52,662 nt of DNA, from contig NZ_UPPP01000080.1 in NCBI RefSeq assembly GCF_900476375.1, forward strand, positions 1 to 52,662, read 5' to 3'. A program made the translations under genes and the position numbers. Position 1 is the stretch's first letter, and every line of letters begins with the position of its first letter. Below the pieces are notes generated by a model. It saw nothing but the letters and a program-made list of their open reading frames with translations. It searched no databases and had not been told where the DNA came from. Of this stretch, positions 7,027 to 15,595 are shown one piece after another. The stretch comes from Allolucifera butyrica (GTDB lineage: Bacteria > Bacillota > Negativicutes > Sporomusales > UPPP01).

Positions 7027-9651
7027 ATGAATTCATATGTGCTTAGTTTTCCGGAGATTGATAAAACAAAACTCATGGTAGTCGGGGGTAAGGGTGCCAA
7101 CCTGGGGGAACTATCCAGGATTGAGGGTATACAGGTACCGGAGGGCTTTTGTGTTATCACCGAAGCGTATAAAAAGATGATCGGGCAAACGCCGGAACTT
7201 GACTTGTTGCTCGATCAACTATCACAGCTCAGAGTGGGAGAACGGGAAAAAATCAGTGATATCAGCGGCAAGATTCGCAGTTTCATCGAAGGAATCGCTA
7301 TTGCCGAGGATATCAAGGAAGCGATTGCCTACCACCTCTTAAAGCTTGGTGAGAAAAATGCCTACGCAGTACGTTCCAGCGCTACGGCAGAAGACTTGCC
7401 TAACGCTTCCTTTGCCGGCCAGCAGGATACGTATTTGAACATCAAAGGAAAAGATGCCATCCTGGCGCATATCAGCAAGTGCTGGGCGTCTCTGTTTACC
7501 GACCGTGCCGTAACTTATCGCATCCAAAACGGCTTTGACCATCGCAAGGTCTATCTATCCGTCGTCGTCCAGCGGATGGTCTTCCCCCAGGCCGCGGGGG
7601 TCATGTTTACGGCTGATCCCGTCACCTCCAACCGGAAAGTACTGTCCATCGACGCCAGCTTTGGGCTTGGCGAGGCGCTTGTTTCCGGCTTGGTGAACGC
7701 GGATGTCTATAAGGTGTGGGACGGCGGCATCGCCGCCAAGAAGGTGTCCGCCAAGAAACTGGCCGTCTACGCGCTGGCAGAAGGCGGCACCCAGGAGCGG
7801 GAGATCGAGCCCGGGCGGCAGAACATACAGGCGTTGACCGATGAGCAGATTTTGCGACTTGAGCGCCTCGGCCGGAAGGTCGAGGCCTATTTCGCCTGTC
7901 CGCAGGACATCGAATGGTGCCTTTATGAAGATACCTTCTTTATCGTCCAGAGCCGTCCTATCACCACCTTGTACCCGATACCGAAAGCGGGCGACGGGAA
8001 GAATCGCGTGTATATATCGATGGGCCACGGGCAGATGATGACAGATGCCATCAAACCGTTGGGCATATCCTTCTTCCAGCTTTTATCCGGGGATGTTCCC
8101 ATGTATAAAGCAGGCGGGAGGCTGTTTATCGATCTTTCGCACGATTTGGCCTCCCCCGTCGGGCGCAGGATCGTAATCGGTATATTGGGTCGAAACGACC
8201 GCCTGATGCGGAGCGCGCTATTGAACGTATTGAGTCGAAAGGCTTTCATCAAATCGTTGCCGCGCGGCAAGAGGGTCATTCGGATAAGCCGGGAGGGGAT
8301 GTCCTGGGCAATGTTTGTTCAGGCCGTCCTGCTTTACTTCAAAAACGACGTAGCGCCCATCCGAGCGCTCATTGCCCGTAACGAGACGTCAATCGGCGAA
8401 CTGCGGCGGAAAATCGCCAACATATCGGGTGATGAACTGTTTTCTTTTATCATGGAAGACCAAAAACAATTAAAAGAAATCATGTATGACCCACGTGGCT
8501 TTGGCGCGATTTTCCTTGGGGCGTATGTTGTGAACTGGCTCAACAAGAAGATGGAGAAATGGCTGGGCGAAAAGAGCGCGGCCGACCCGCTTTCCCAGTC
8601 GGTGGCCAACAACATCACGTCGATGATGGGGCTGGCGCTGCTCGACGTGTCGGACGTCGTCCGGCAGTACCCGGCGGTGATCGAATATTTTCAGCATGCC
8701 AATGACGAGACCTTCTTCAGCGATCTGACCGGGCTGGACGGCGGCGAAGCCGTCAGCCACGCAATAAGGGCCTATCTTGAAAAATACGGGATGCGCTGCA
8801 CCGGCGAGATTGACATCACCCGCACCCGCTGGAGCGAGCGGCCTACCTCCCTCATTCCGATGATTCTCAGCAACATCAAAAATTTCGTTCCGGATTCAGG
8901 CCGGGTTAAATTCGAACAGGGGCGGCTGGAGGCCAAACGGAAGGAACAGGACCTGTTAAGCCGGTTGTCGGAACTGCCCGGTGGCCGAAAAAAAGCCGAA
9001 AAGACGCAAAAGATGATCAGCGTGCTGCGCAATTTCATCGGCTTCCGGGAATATCCCAAGTACGCCTTTATCCAGCGGTACTGGATTTATAAGCAGGCGT
9101 TGCTGAAAGAGGCTGCCATGCTCGCGCAGGAGGGTGTCATACGGGAAAGGGAGGATATCTATTATCTATCGTTTGAGGAACTGCGGGAGGCCGTTCGTAC
9201 AAAGCGGCTGGATTACGGCATCATAACCGAAAGAAAGGAAGAATACGAAGTCTACGAAAAGCTGACGCCGCCGCGGGTCATGACTTCCGAGGGCGAGGTC
9301 ATAACCGGCGAATACGACGCCGGGAATATTCCGCGTGGCGCATTGCCGGGCCTGCCCGTTTCGGCTGGCGTGATCGAAGGACGGGCGCGGGTCGTATTAA
9401 AGATGGAGGATGCGGCTATCGAAAATGGCGATATTTTGATCACCGCCTTCACCGACCCCAGTTGGACGCCTGTATTCGTATCCGTCAAAGGCTTGGTGAC
9501 GGAGGTGGGCGGGCTAATGACCCACGGCGCCGTCATTGCCCGCGAATACGGCATTCCCGCGGTGGTGAGCGTGGAAAACGCCACAAAGCTGATCAAAGAC
9601 GGCCAGCGAATCCGGGTGAACGGAACGGAAGGGTATGTGCAGATCTTATAG
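7027..9651 (+). CDS. rph: Rifamycin phosphotransferase (Rph-type)
   Basis: An 874-residue protein built like PEP synthase: ATP-grasp domain (about 1-315, with AVRSSATAEDLPNASFAGQQ), a long middle domain, and a C-terminal phosphohistidine domain. The swivelling domain reads GGLMTHGAVIAREYG (catalytic His about 833). The middle contains MGHGQMMTDAIKPLG. Both match rifampin phosphotransferases better than PpsA, which has a TSHAAI-type motif. Length also fits Rph (about 865-870). Known Rph enzymes transfer the ATP beta-phosphate to rifamycin and inactivate it. It is cotranscribed with TetR. A related uncharacterised dikinase remains possible. Confidence 0.8.
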   Translation: MNSYVLSFPEIDKTKLMVVGGKGANLGELSRIEGIQVPEGFCVITEAYKKMIGQTPELDLLLDQLSQLRVGEREKISDISGKIRSFIEGIAIAEDIKEAIAYHLLKLGEKNAYAVRSSATAEDLPNASFAGQQDTYLNIKGKDAILAHISKCWASLFTDRAVTYRIQNGFDHRKVYLSVVVQRMVFPQAAGVMFTADPVTSNRKVLSIDASFGLGEALVSGLVNADVYKVWDGGIAAKKVSAKKLAVYALAEGGTQEREIEPGRQNIQALTDEQILRLERLGRKVEAYFACPQDIEWCLYEDTFFIVQSRPITTLYPIPKAGDGKNRVYISMGHGQMMTDAIKPLGISFFQLLSGDVPMYKAGGRLFIDLSHDLASPVGRRIVIGILGRNDRLMRSALLNVLSRKAFIKSLPRGKRVIRISREGMSWAMFVQAVLLYFKNDVAPIRALIARNETSIGELRRKIANISGDELFSFIMEDQKQLKEIMYDPRGFGAIFLGAYVVNWLNKKMEKWLGEKSAADPLSQSVANNITSMMGLALLDVSDVVRQYPAVIEYFQHANDETFFSDLTGLDGGEAVSHAIRAYLEKYGMRCTGEIDITRTRWSERPTSLIPMILSNIKNFVPDSGRVKFEQGRLEAKRKEQDLLSRLSELPGGRKKAEKTQKMISVLRNFIGFREYPKYAFIQRYWIYKQALLKEAAMLAQEGVIREREDIYYLSFEELREAVRTKRLDYGIITERKEEYEVYEKLTPPRVMTSEGEVITGEYDAGNIPRGALPGLPVSAGVIEGRARVVLKMEDAAIENGDILITAFTDPSWTPVFVSVKGLVTEVGGLMTHGAVIAREYGIPAVVSVENATKLIKDGQRIRVNGTEGYVQIL

Positions 9652-9773
9652 CAGAAAAGATTGCATTTTCACAATCAAATGACGGAGAACATTATGATGG
9701 AATAAGGAACGTCCTAGGTGTCTTAACAGCAAGCTCGGCAACCCCGTCCCTGACAGTTATTAATGTACAGACA

Positions 9774-10763
9774 TTATTTAATTAAAAAGATGGAAGCAAA
9801 AATCAAATAGAAAAGTCCTGCATAAGTTAAACGAACAGGTGATAGCTTGTCTCTCCTAAGGGTCATTAATAAGTAAATAATGACTAGTAATGTTACAATT
9901 CCGGCCCAAAGCAGATGTGAGTCAAATAACCAAGGAGTAAAGAATAGACCAAAGGCACTTGGTACAGTAGCCTGAATCATCATTGCACCGCTAATATTAC
10001 CCAAGGCAAGGGTCTCTTTTCCTTGTCTAACCCATATAACTGCATTGAGAATTTCCGGAAGTTCTGTAGCAACCGGACTTAGGAGAAGTGATACAATAAG
10101 CGGCGATATATTCCAATAAGCACTTACGACTTCGAGGTTTTTTACAAATAAGTGTGAGCTAATAAAGATAAGTATTAATGCTATTACTGTCTGTACGATA
10201 ACCCAGGATTTTTGTGGCTCTGTTTTAGATGGTTGAAATTTAAGCGGATCGAGAATCAAACATTCATCTATACATTCGGCACGCATTTCTTTGAAGAAAT
10301 ATAAGCCATAAGCTGTTAGAAATAAAACACCTAATAAAGGTTTAATATTAAAAATAAACAGTCCCAATAAAACTTTAAAAATGAATATGGATACAAACCA
10401 TAATTGATCCCGACTCAATTTTTTACTATCAATATCAATATCTGTTCCTATTTCGCGTTTTTTTCGGAAAAGAATAATGCATATCCCTACAACAGCATAA
10501 GCAATTGTGCCAAGTACGAGAGGGCCACCTAATGCTGCTCCCACCCCAATAGCTTTTTGTTCGCTGCTAGCATTAAAGGCCACTGCTACGAAAGTAACAA
10601 CACTTTCAGGCAGGGCAGTTCCCAAAGCTGCTAAAATAGTTCCTACAGCACATTGTGAAACACCAAATTTTTTACCGACCCACTCAATACCGTTAACAAA
10701 AAGTTCACAGCTATAATAGATTACGAGTACGGATACTAATAGAGTTAAATAAACAGTAAACAT
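9774..10763 (-). CDS. Sodium/calcium exchanger-family (CaCA) cation antiporter
   Basis: A 329-residue inner-membrane protein made of two homologous halves of about five membrane segments. Each half carries the acidic exchanger motif: GTALPESVV in the first half and ATELPEILN in the second. This is the plan of the CaCA superfamily (YrbG type), which exports Ca2+ or similar divalent ions in exchange for Na+ or H+. The ATG follows GGAGGC. A probable manganese-sensing riboswitch with terminator lies in its leader, so the natural substrate may be Mn2+ rather than Ca2+. Confidence 0.85.
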   Translation of the reverse strand: MFTVYLTLLVSVLVIYYSCELFVNGIEWVGKKFGVSQCAVGTILAALGTALPESVVTFVAVAFNASSEQKAIGVGAALGGPLVLGTIAYAVVGICIILFRKKREIGTDIDIDSKKLSRDQLWFVSIFIFKVLLGLFIFNIKPLLGVLFLTAYGLYFFKEMRAECIDECLILDPLKFQPSKTEPQKSWVIVQTVIALILIFISSHLFVKNLEVVSAYWNISPLIVSLLLSPVATELPEILNAVIWVRQGKETLALGNISGAMMIQATVPSAFGLFFTPWLFDSHLLWAGIVTLLVIIYLLMTLRRDKLSPVRLTYAGLFYLIFASIFLIK

Positions 10764-10791
10764 AGACAGCCTCCATTTTTATAGAATAGGT

Positions 10792-10920
10792 AAAAATAAA
10801 AAGACCTAGGCGCTATTAAAAGCGCCATAGGTCTCATTACGCACTTTTTATGCGGATACTACCAGGCAATTGCCAATATGTTGATAGTATCTAGTTAATT
10901 ACTCCCCTAAAGCAGTTAAA
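10792..10920 (-). promoter_or_regulatory. Probable yybP-ykoY (manganese) riboswitch with terminator
   Basis: Read on the minus strand, the leader begins TTTAGGGGAGTAATTA and its aptamer ends GTAATGAGACCTAT. These match the conserved GGGGAGTA and GAGACCT ends of the yybP-ykoY element. Between them are a stem ATACTA/TAGTAT and a hairpin CGCA/TGCG. The 3' strand of closing helix P1 (CCTA) is also the 5' arm of a terminator: GACCTATGGCGC and GCGCCTAGGTC, then a T-rich tail (10792-10833). Ligand-stabilised P1 would prevent termination, an ON switch. Assigned by eye. Confidence 0.65.
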
Positions 10921-10978
10921 TTATATCCAAAAATGATAAAAATGTCAAAACAATTCCATTATAAGGGAGGACTATGCC

Positions 10979-11479
10979 GTGGATAGATATATTTTTCAAA
11001 AGGCAATAAATAAAGATGTTGATGAAATTTTGATACTTATACAAAAACGTATAAAATGGATGGATGAAAATAACATAAGTCAATGGAATAAAACGAATTA
11101 TCTTAAATACTATCCCAAAAACTATTATGAAGAATTAGTATCAAAGGGTCAACTTTATGTTGTTAAATATGGGAATTTAAATAGTGTTATAGGAGCATTT
11201 GCATTATTAGAACAAGATAAGTGTTGGAATGACAGTTCGCAAAGTTACTATATTCATAATTTGGTTACCGACATAGGGGTTTCGGGTATTGGAGCGACTA
11301 TAATTAAATTCTGTGAACAAATTGCAATTAAACATGGTAAAAATAAAATTAGATTAGATTGTCAGGCTTCAAATCATAAGTTAAATGAATATTATAATGG
11401 ACTTGGATTTGAGTATGTTGGAATGGTTCAAGAAGGTAATTATACTGGAATCAAACGAGAAAAGAAACTTAACTTATAA
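10979..11479 (+). CDS. GNAT-family N-acetyltransferase
   Basis: A 166-residue protein of the GNAT fold. The C-terminal half has the features of motifs A and B (IGATIIKFCEQIAIKHGKNK, then RLDCQASNHKLNEYYNGLGF), with the typical Y-x-x-x-G-F ending. The acceptor is unknown. Translation starts at a GTG behind AAGGGAGG; an ATG five bases upstream is out of frame. A nearly identical but truncated copy is at 35817-36134. Confidence 0.75.
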   Translation: MDRYIFQKAINKDVDEILILIQKRIKWMDENNISQWNKTNYLKYYPKNYYEELVSKGQLYVVKYGNLNSVIGAFALLEQDKCWNDSSQSYYIHNLVTDIGVSGIGATIIKFCEQIAIKHGKNKIRLDCQASNHKLNEYYNGLGFEYVGMVQEGNYTGIKREKKLNL

Positions 11480-11509
11480 GTAAACCGCAAATGGGGTTGT
11501 TTTGATGCT

Positions 11510-14302
11510 TTATATGCGATATTTTATAATTTTAACAATATAGCAGACCTCATCGTCGTTAATTACCGTATCATACTCATTTGCTAAATCATTAATAATA
11601 TTACGAATCTGTTCAAAATCAGCCTGATTTTCTTTTCTAAAAGAATGGATGTTTTCAAATAAGATAGCATCCTTATGTATACAGCGGTCAAGCATACATC
11701 CCATATGTACAATCAGGTCCAATAGCAAGTCTTCATTACTCGGTACATTGTGAATTTTATCGATACATTTTTTTATACTAATAACTGCAAACTTGGGATT
11801 AATATATTTTACATATTGCTCTAGCATTTCTTTGGCTGTTTCGTATACCGTTTTAGTTGTTTGAACGGCGGGAAGTGTATTTTGCAGATTACTGTCTAAA
11901 AGGTGGAAAAATTGCTTTTGAAACGAGGTATCCAATAACTTATTTATAGGAAAGTAAGGCAATCCAAGATCAGGGTTAATATTGCCGATAACAGCAACGA
12001 CATCATAGTTCTGTTGAATTGTGGGAAGTTGTTTTTTTGCATCCAGATAATTGACGATAATAATTTTTACTGTTTCATGATAATGCCTATTTATTAATTC
12101 TTCTAGGATGTTTTTAGCTAAAAGACTAGAACCTTTTCCTGTTATGCATACGGATAAAATCGCCGTTTGCTTTTTTTTCACAGGTATCGGCGCTATGTTC
12201 TTTTGTGCTGTCAATGCATCATACAAAGTGTCTAAGTCATCCATTTTATAAAGCACATTGCGTAATACTTCCAGTGCCAGCGGAGTTGATACATTATCAA
12301 TTGTTTTAACTTTTATGCCGGTATCGGTCATTAATTGTTCGTTAAACTTCATTAGAGAACCCATATCTACCAATAAGAGAATTCCCTTGCCCCGGTTAAT
12401 CGCATAGGCTGCATTTTTGACTTTATTATATGTTTCATTAATTGTGGCATTAAGCGGCATATCGATCGCTTTGATCCAGTCTGCGTTAAGCAGGGAATTG
12501 GCTACATTGGCAATACTTGTCGCCGTAGCTTCACCATGGCAAACAATAATAACCCCAATTTTTTCATCATTTGGCGACTCGAGCTTATTGTGAGCAAGCA
12601 GCAATGCCAAAAAGCCCTTTTCCGCTTCCGGAATTAGAATGCCAAATTTTTCACTTAGAATTTTTACTAATTCTTTTGCTAAGCGGAACTCTTTTGGATT
12701 TTCCCGTTTTATTTTGGCCAGATGATTATTTTGAATAAGTTTTCCTTCTTGTATACGTTTTAATAATGCTTGAATATGAAAAGATAAACCAAAAATAAAT
12801 TTATTATTAAACTTTGTAACTAAATAATGTTGAGAAAATTCTATCAGTTCCGAGGTTATATCCACAATTTCCTTAGGAATTAGTTTATAAAGCATAGTAA
12901 TATTTATATGAGCATTGTGAAAATTTTTCATAATGCCGCTAAAATACTGGTCGACCTCTTTTTTCAATGATTCATTTATATTTTCACTGCTTAGTCCCTG
13001 TTGCTTTAAATCATTTAATTTATTAGATATTAAATCATAAATATCATTTTTTATTTCAAATGGATAATAGTCATATTCCTTAGTCGGCGAAATAATAATA
13101 TTTTCCGAAAATACATTCAGGTAATTTTTTACATCCTTTTCCTGTTTGGCATAATTAAAAAGTCCTTCGCGAATCTCTTTAGTCAACATCGAAAATTCGA
13201 TACTGATGGCCTGATTATTTTGCAAGTGCTGCAAAAACGCTTTAGCGCATAACAGTTTAATTTCTGAACGGAGCTGGCCGATATTTCCCACTTTAAAATC
13301 ATAAATAGCAAGGGCTTTAAGCACTTCCGGGGTAATTGCGATTCGCTTATTTAAATTTACTGCTTCTACATAGAAAAAGTGTTCAACAATTTCTACTTTC
13401 TCGCTGATTGGCTTTTCAATAAAAGATGGCAGCGTAATGGTCACTGGAATTCGCCGTATAAAAGTGGCTAATAAAGACCCATTCGGTTCTTCTGTTGTTG
13501 CACCGATAATTAAAAGGTTGCTGATCCGTTTGCTGCCGGTTTCGCCCAGTCGGTTATACTCTCCTTTATCCATAAGATGAAAGAGCATTTCTTGTCCGTC
13601 TGGAGGCAGCCGATGTATTTCGTCTAAAAATAGGATTCCGCCATTTGCTTTTTCAACGAGCCCTTCTTTATCTTTGTCAGCGCCGGTAAACGAATTTTTG
13701 GCATGCCCAAATAACTGTGATAATAGTAAATGGGGATTATTAAAATAATCTGCACAATTAAACGTTATGAAGGGGAATTCTTCTAATGTTTTATTTTTTA
13801 GCAGCATCCCATACTCATGCATGGCCGAAGCAAAAGTTGTTTTTCCAACGCCGCTTTCTCCCAATATCAGCGTATGCAAGCCCTTAGGCGGATAAACAAT
13901 CGCCGCTTTAGCCTGGCTAATTTGATTAAGCAGACTACTGTTATTACCCAATAATCGTAAGAAGGGATCCTTTTGTGTTTTCTCTACATTAAAAGTTATA
14001 AGCGCGTGTTTTAGTTCAGTAAATGTATACATATTTTTTCGTCCAAGAGAACATTCCTTTGTAATTTGCGTTAAGATATGGCCGGGAAAAAATGTAACAG
14101 GGCGGCTGCTGATTTTTATCAGGCGGTTTTGTTTCCAAAGATTATTTAATATCGTACTTGCATTATTGCGGATAATTCCCAGTTCCTGTTGAATTTGTGC
14201 AGCATCAATTCCAGGATTCATATCTTGCTGTATTTTATTGATAAAACTATCATAAGAAACATTATTTTCAATAAACTGCATAACAAGATCCAGCTTTTTC
14301 AA
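11510..14302 (-). CDS. LevR-type sigma-54 activator with PTS regulation domains
   Basis: A 930-residue PTS-controlled enhancer-binding protein. Order: winged helix (1-80), AAA+ domain with Walker A GESGVGKT (148-155) and sigma-54 loop FTGA (205-208, NSFTGA in place of GAFTGA), first PRD (about 450-575), mannose-type EIIA domain with VIVCHGEAT (His590), an EIIB-like segment, and a second PRD (about 820-930). Phosphorylation of the PRD and EIIA histidines by the PTS tunes such proteins. It is divergent from a PTS operon with a -24/-12 promoter, its evident target. Confidence 0.92.
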   Translation of the reverse strand: MKKLDLVMQFIENNVSYDSFINKIQQDMNPGIDAAQIQQELGIIRNNASTILNNLWKQNRLIKISSRPVTFFPGHILTQITKECSLGRKNMYTFTELKHALITFNVEKTQKDPFLRLLGNNSSLLNQISQAKAAIVYPPKGLHTLILGESGVGKTTFASAMHEYGMLLKNKTLEEFPFITFNCADYFNNPHLLLSQLFGHAKNSFTGADKDKEGLVEKANGGILFLDEIHRLPPDGQEMLFHLMDKGEYNRLGETGSKRISNLLIIGATTEEPNGSLLATFIRRIPVTITLPSFIEKPISEKVEIVEHFFYVEAVNLNKRIAITPEVLKALAIYDFKVGNIGQLRSEIKLLCAKAFLQHLQNNQAISIEFSMLTKEIREGLFNYAKQEKDVKNYLNVFSENIIISPTKEYDYYPFEIKNDIYDLISNKLNDLKQQGLSSENINESLKKEVDQYFSGIMKNFHNAHINITMLYKLIPKEIVDITSELIEFSQHYLVTKFNNKFIFGLSFHIQALLKRIQEGKLIQNNHLAKIKRENPKEFRLAKELVKILSEKFGILIPEAEKGFLALLLAHNKLESPNDEKIGVIIVCHGEATATSIANVANSLLNADWIKAIDMPLNATINETYNKVKNAAYAINRGKGILLLVDMGSLMKFNEQLMTDTGIKVKTIDNVSTPLALEVLRNVLYKMDDLDTLYDALTAQKNIAPIPVKKKQTAILSVCITGKGSSLLAKNILEELINRHYHETVKIIIVNYLDAKKQLPTIQQNYDVVAVIGNINPDLGLPYFPINKLLDTSFQKQFFHLLDSNLQNTLPAVQTTKTVYETAKEMLEQYVKYINPKFAVISIKKCIDKIHNVPSNEDLLLDLIVHMGCMLDRCIHKDAILFENIHSFRKENQADFEQIRNIINDLANEYDTVINDDEVCYIVKIIKYRI

Positions 14303-14427
14303 TCGTGATCACTCCATAAACTTTATAACGGTATAGAGCCTGCTTTTTCTATAAATAAAAAATATTTTTAGCGACCATAAAAATTATGCACTAAACAATT
14401 TATAGAATTCTAACATCAAAAAGGCTT

Positions 14428-14450
14428 GTATAATCTTTCTTAGATTATAC
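14428..14450 (+). promoter_or_regulatory. Candidate enhancer dyad for the LevR-type activator
   Basis: A perfect inverted repeat, GTATAATCT-N5-AGATTATAC, lies about 120 bp upstream of the predicted start of the PTS operon and 126 bp before the activator gene. Distance and symmetry suit a sigma-54 enhancer site. It also contains a TATAAT-like core. Confidence 0.5.
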
Positions 14451-14533
14451 ACTAGTCAAAGATTTGTTGAAAAGTGCATAAAAAAATTCTCTGAAGCATT
14501 CCCTTTGCAGAGTTTATCCGCTAGACACTAATA

Positions 14534-14548
14534 TGGCATGATATTTGC
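14534..14548 (+). promoter_or_regulatory. Sigma-54 (-24/-12) promoter of the PTS operon
   Basis: TGGCATGATATTTGC has GG at 14535-14536 and GC at 14547-14548, with exact -24/-12 spacing. It excludes any coding start inside this region and sets the EIIA start at 14589. Confidence 0.9.
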
Positions 14549-14588
14549 GAATAATAAATGCATTCACTTAAACAAGGAGGTCATTCGC

Positions 14589-15050
14589 ATGACTACGTCG
14601 CTGCTACATGAAGAATTAGTATTTTTAGACTATAAAGCCCAGGAAAATGAAGAGTTGCTCAAAAATCTGGCAACTATTTTAAATCATAAAGGGTATGTAA
14701 AAACCAGCTATGCCAACGCAGTTATCAGCAGAGAAAGAGTTTTTCCTACGGGATTAAATACGTTAGGCGTGAAAGTTGCAGTTCCGCATACAGATCCCGA
14801 ACATGTAAATAAAGCTGCTATTTTAGTCGCTAAATTGTCAACTCCAGTCCGTTTTAAGGAGATGGGAAATAGTGGCGGCGATGTTGACGTTCAACTGCTT
14901 TTTATGTTGGCGGTTACTGATCCTAAAGAACACTTGGCAACATTAAGTAAGTTGATGTCTATCTTTTCGAATGGAGATAAGCTGTTAGATTTGTACCAGT
15001 CCGATACCAAAAAAGCCATTATTAACAAATTAGATGAAATCCTGGCGTAA
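14589..15050 (+). CDS. PTS EIIA component (fructose/galactitol type)
   Basis: A 153-residue PTS_EIIA_2-type protein. The phospho-accepting histidine is His67 in VAVPHTDPEHV. It takes phosphate from HPr and passes it to the EIIB encoded next. The ATG at 14589 has a strong AAGGAGG site; in-frame codons further upstream overlap the promoter and were discarded. First gene of the EIIA-EIIB-EIIC-aldolase-DhaK-DhaL operon. Confidence 0.9.
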   Translation: MTTSLLHEELVFLDYKAQENEELLKNLATILNHKGYVKTSYANAVISRERVFPTGLNTLGVKVAVPHTDPEHVNKAAILVAKLSTPVRFKEMGNSGGDVDVQLLFMLAVTDPKEHLATLSKLMSIFSNGDKLLDLYQSDTKKAIINKLDEILA

Positions 15051-15100
15051 ATACCGGTTTTATCCGGTGTTTAAAATAATAAAAAAGAGGAGTGTTTGGT

Positions 15101-15382
15101 ATGAAAAGAATCTTTGTGGCATGTGGCTCAGGTGTTGCAACATCTCAAACGGTGGCATCCAAGATAAGCAGCATGTGTGAAGACGAGGGACTTGCTGTAA
15201 CCGTTGAAGCCGTCGATATCAAATCGCTGGAAAGTATCATTGACCAATGTGACATTTATGTATCAATTGTTTCTACCGGCGCCAATAACTGGAATGTCCC
15301 AACCATTAGCGGAATTCCATTTCTAACAGGTGTTGGTATGGACGAAGAATTTGAAAAATTAAAAGAATTTATTAAAAAATAA
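15101..15382 (+). CDS. PTS EIIB component (galactitol type)
   Basis: A 93-residue cytosolic EIIB. The phosphocysteine loop is at the N terminus (ACGSGVATS, Cys8), as in GatB. It passes phosphate from EIIA to the incoming sugar in EIIC. The ATG is behind AAGAGGA; a GTG three codons upstream overlaps that site and is unlikely. Confidence 0.9.
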   Translation: MKRIFVACGSGVATSQTVASKISSMCEDEGLAVTVEAVDIKSLESIIDQCDIYVSIVSTGANNWNVPTISGIPFLTGVGMDEEFEKLKEFIKK

Positions 15383-15411
15383 TCGGATGTGGCGGCTTTT
15401 ATAAGAAAAAA

Positions 15412-15440
15412 AGCTTCTTTGCTAAAAAACAAAAGAAGCT
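15412..15440. terminator. Hairpin between EIIB and EIIC genes
   Basis: AGCTTCTTT pairs with AAAGAAGCT around an A-rich loop. On the plus strand it is flanked by A-runs on both sides, so it is not a terminator for the operon. Read on the minus strand it is followed by seven T residues and would terminate antisense transcription. On the operon mRNA it may act as a stability or processing element. Confidence 0.45.
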
Positions 15441-15595
15441 AAAAAAAGTAATCCAAATTTATTATATCATTTCGGCTGCTAAAGTGTAAGTGAAGTGGTG
15501 TAATTGATCCTAAGAGAAGATGAATCGTGCGATGATTAACGGGTTAATCAATTATGTACCGGTGTAATAAAAATAAAATTTAGGGGATGGGAAGA

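Noticed and set aside
7027..9651. Phosphoenolpyruvate synthase
   Set aside because: Domain order fits, but the phosphohistidine motif GGLMTHGAVIAREYG and the MTDAIKPLG segment fit rifamycin phosphotransferases better.
14538..14588. Earlier start for the EIIA gene
   Set aside because: It would lie inside the -24/-12 promoter, upstream of the predicted transcription start.
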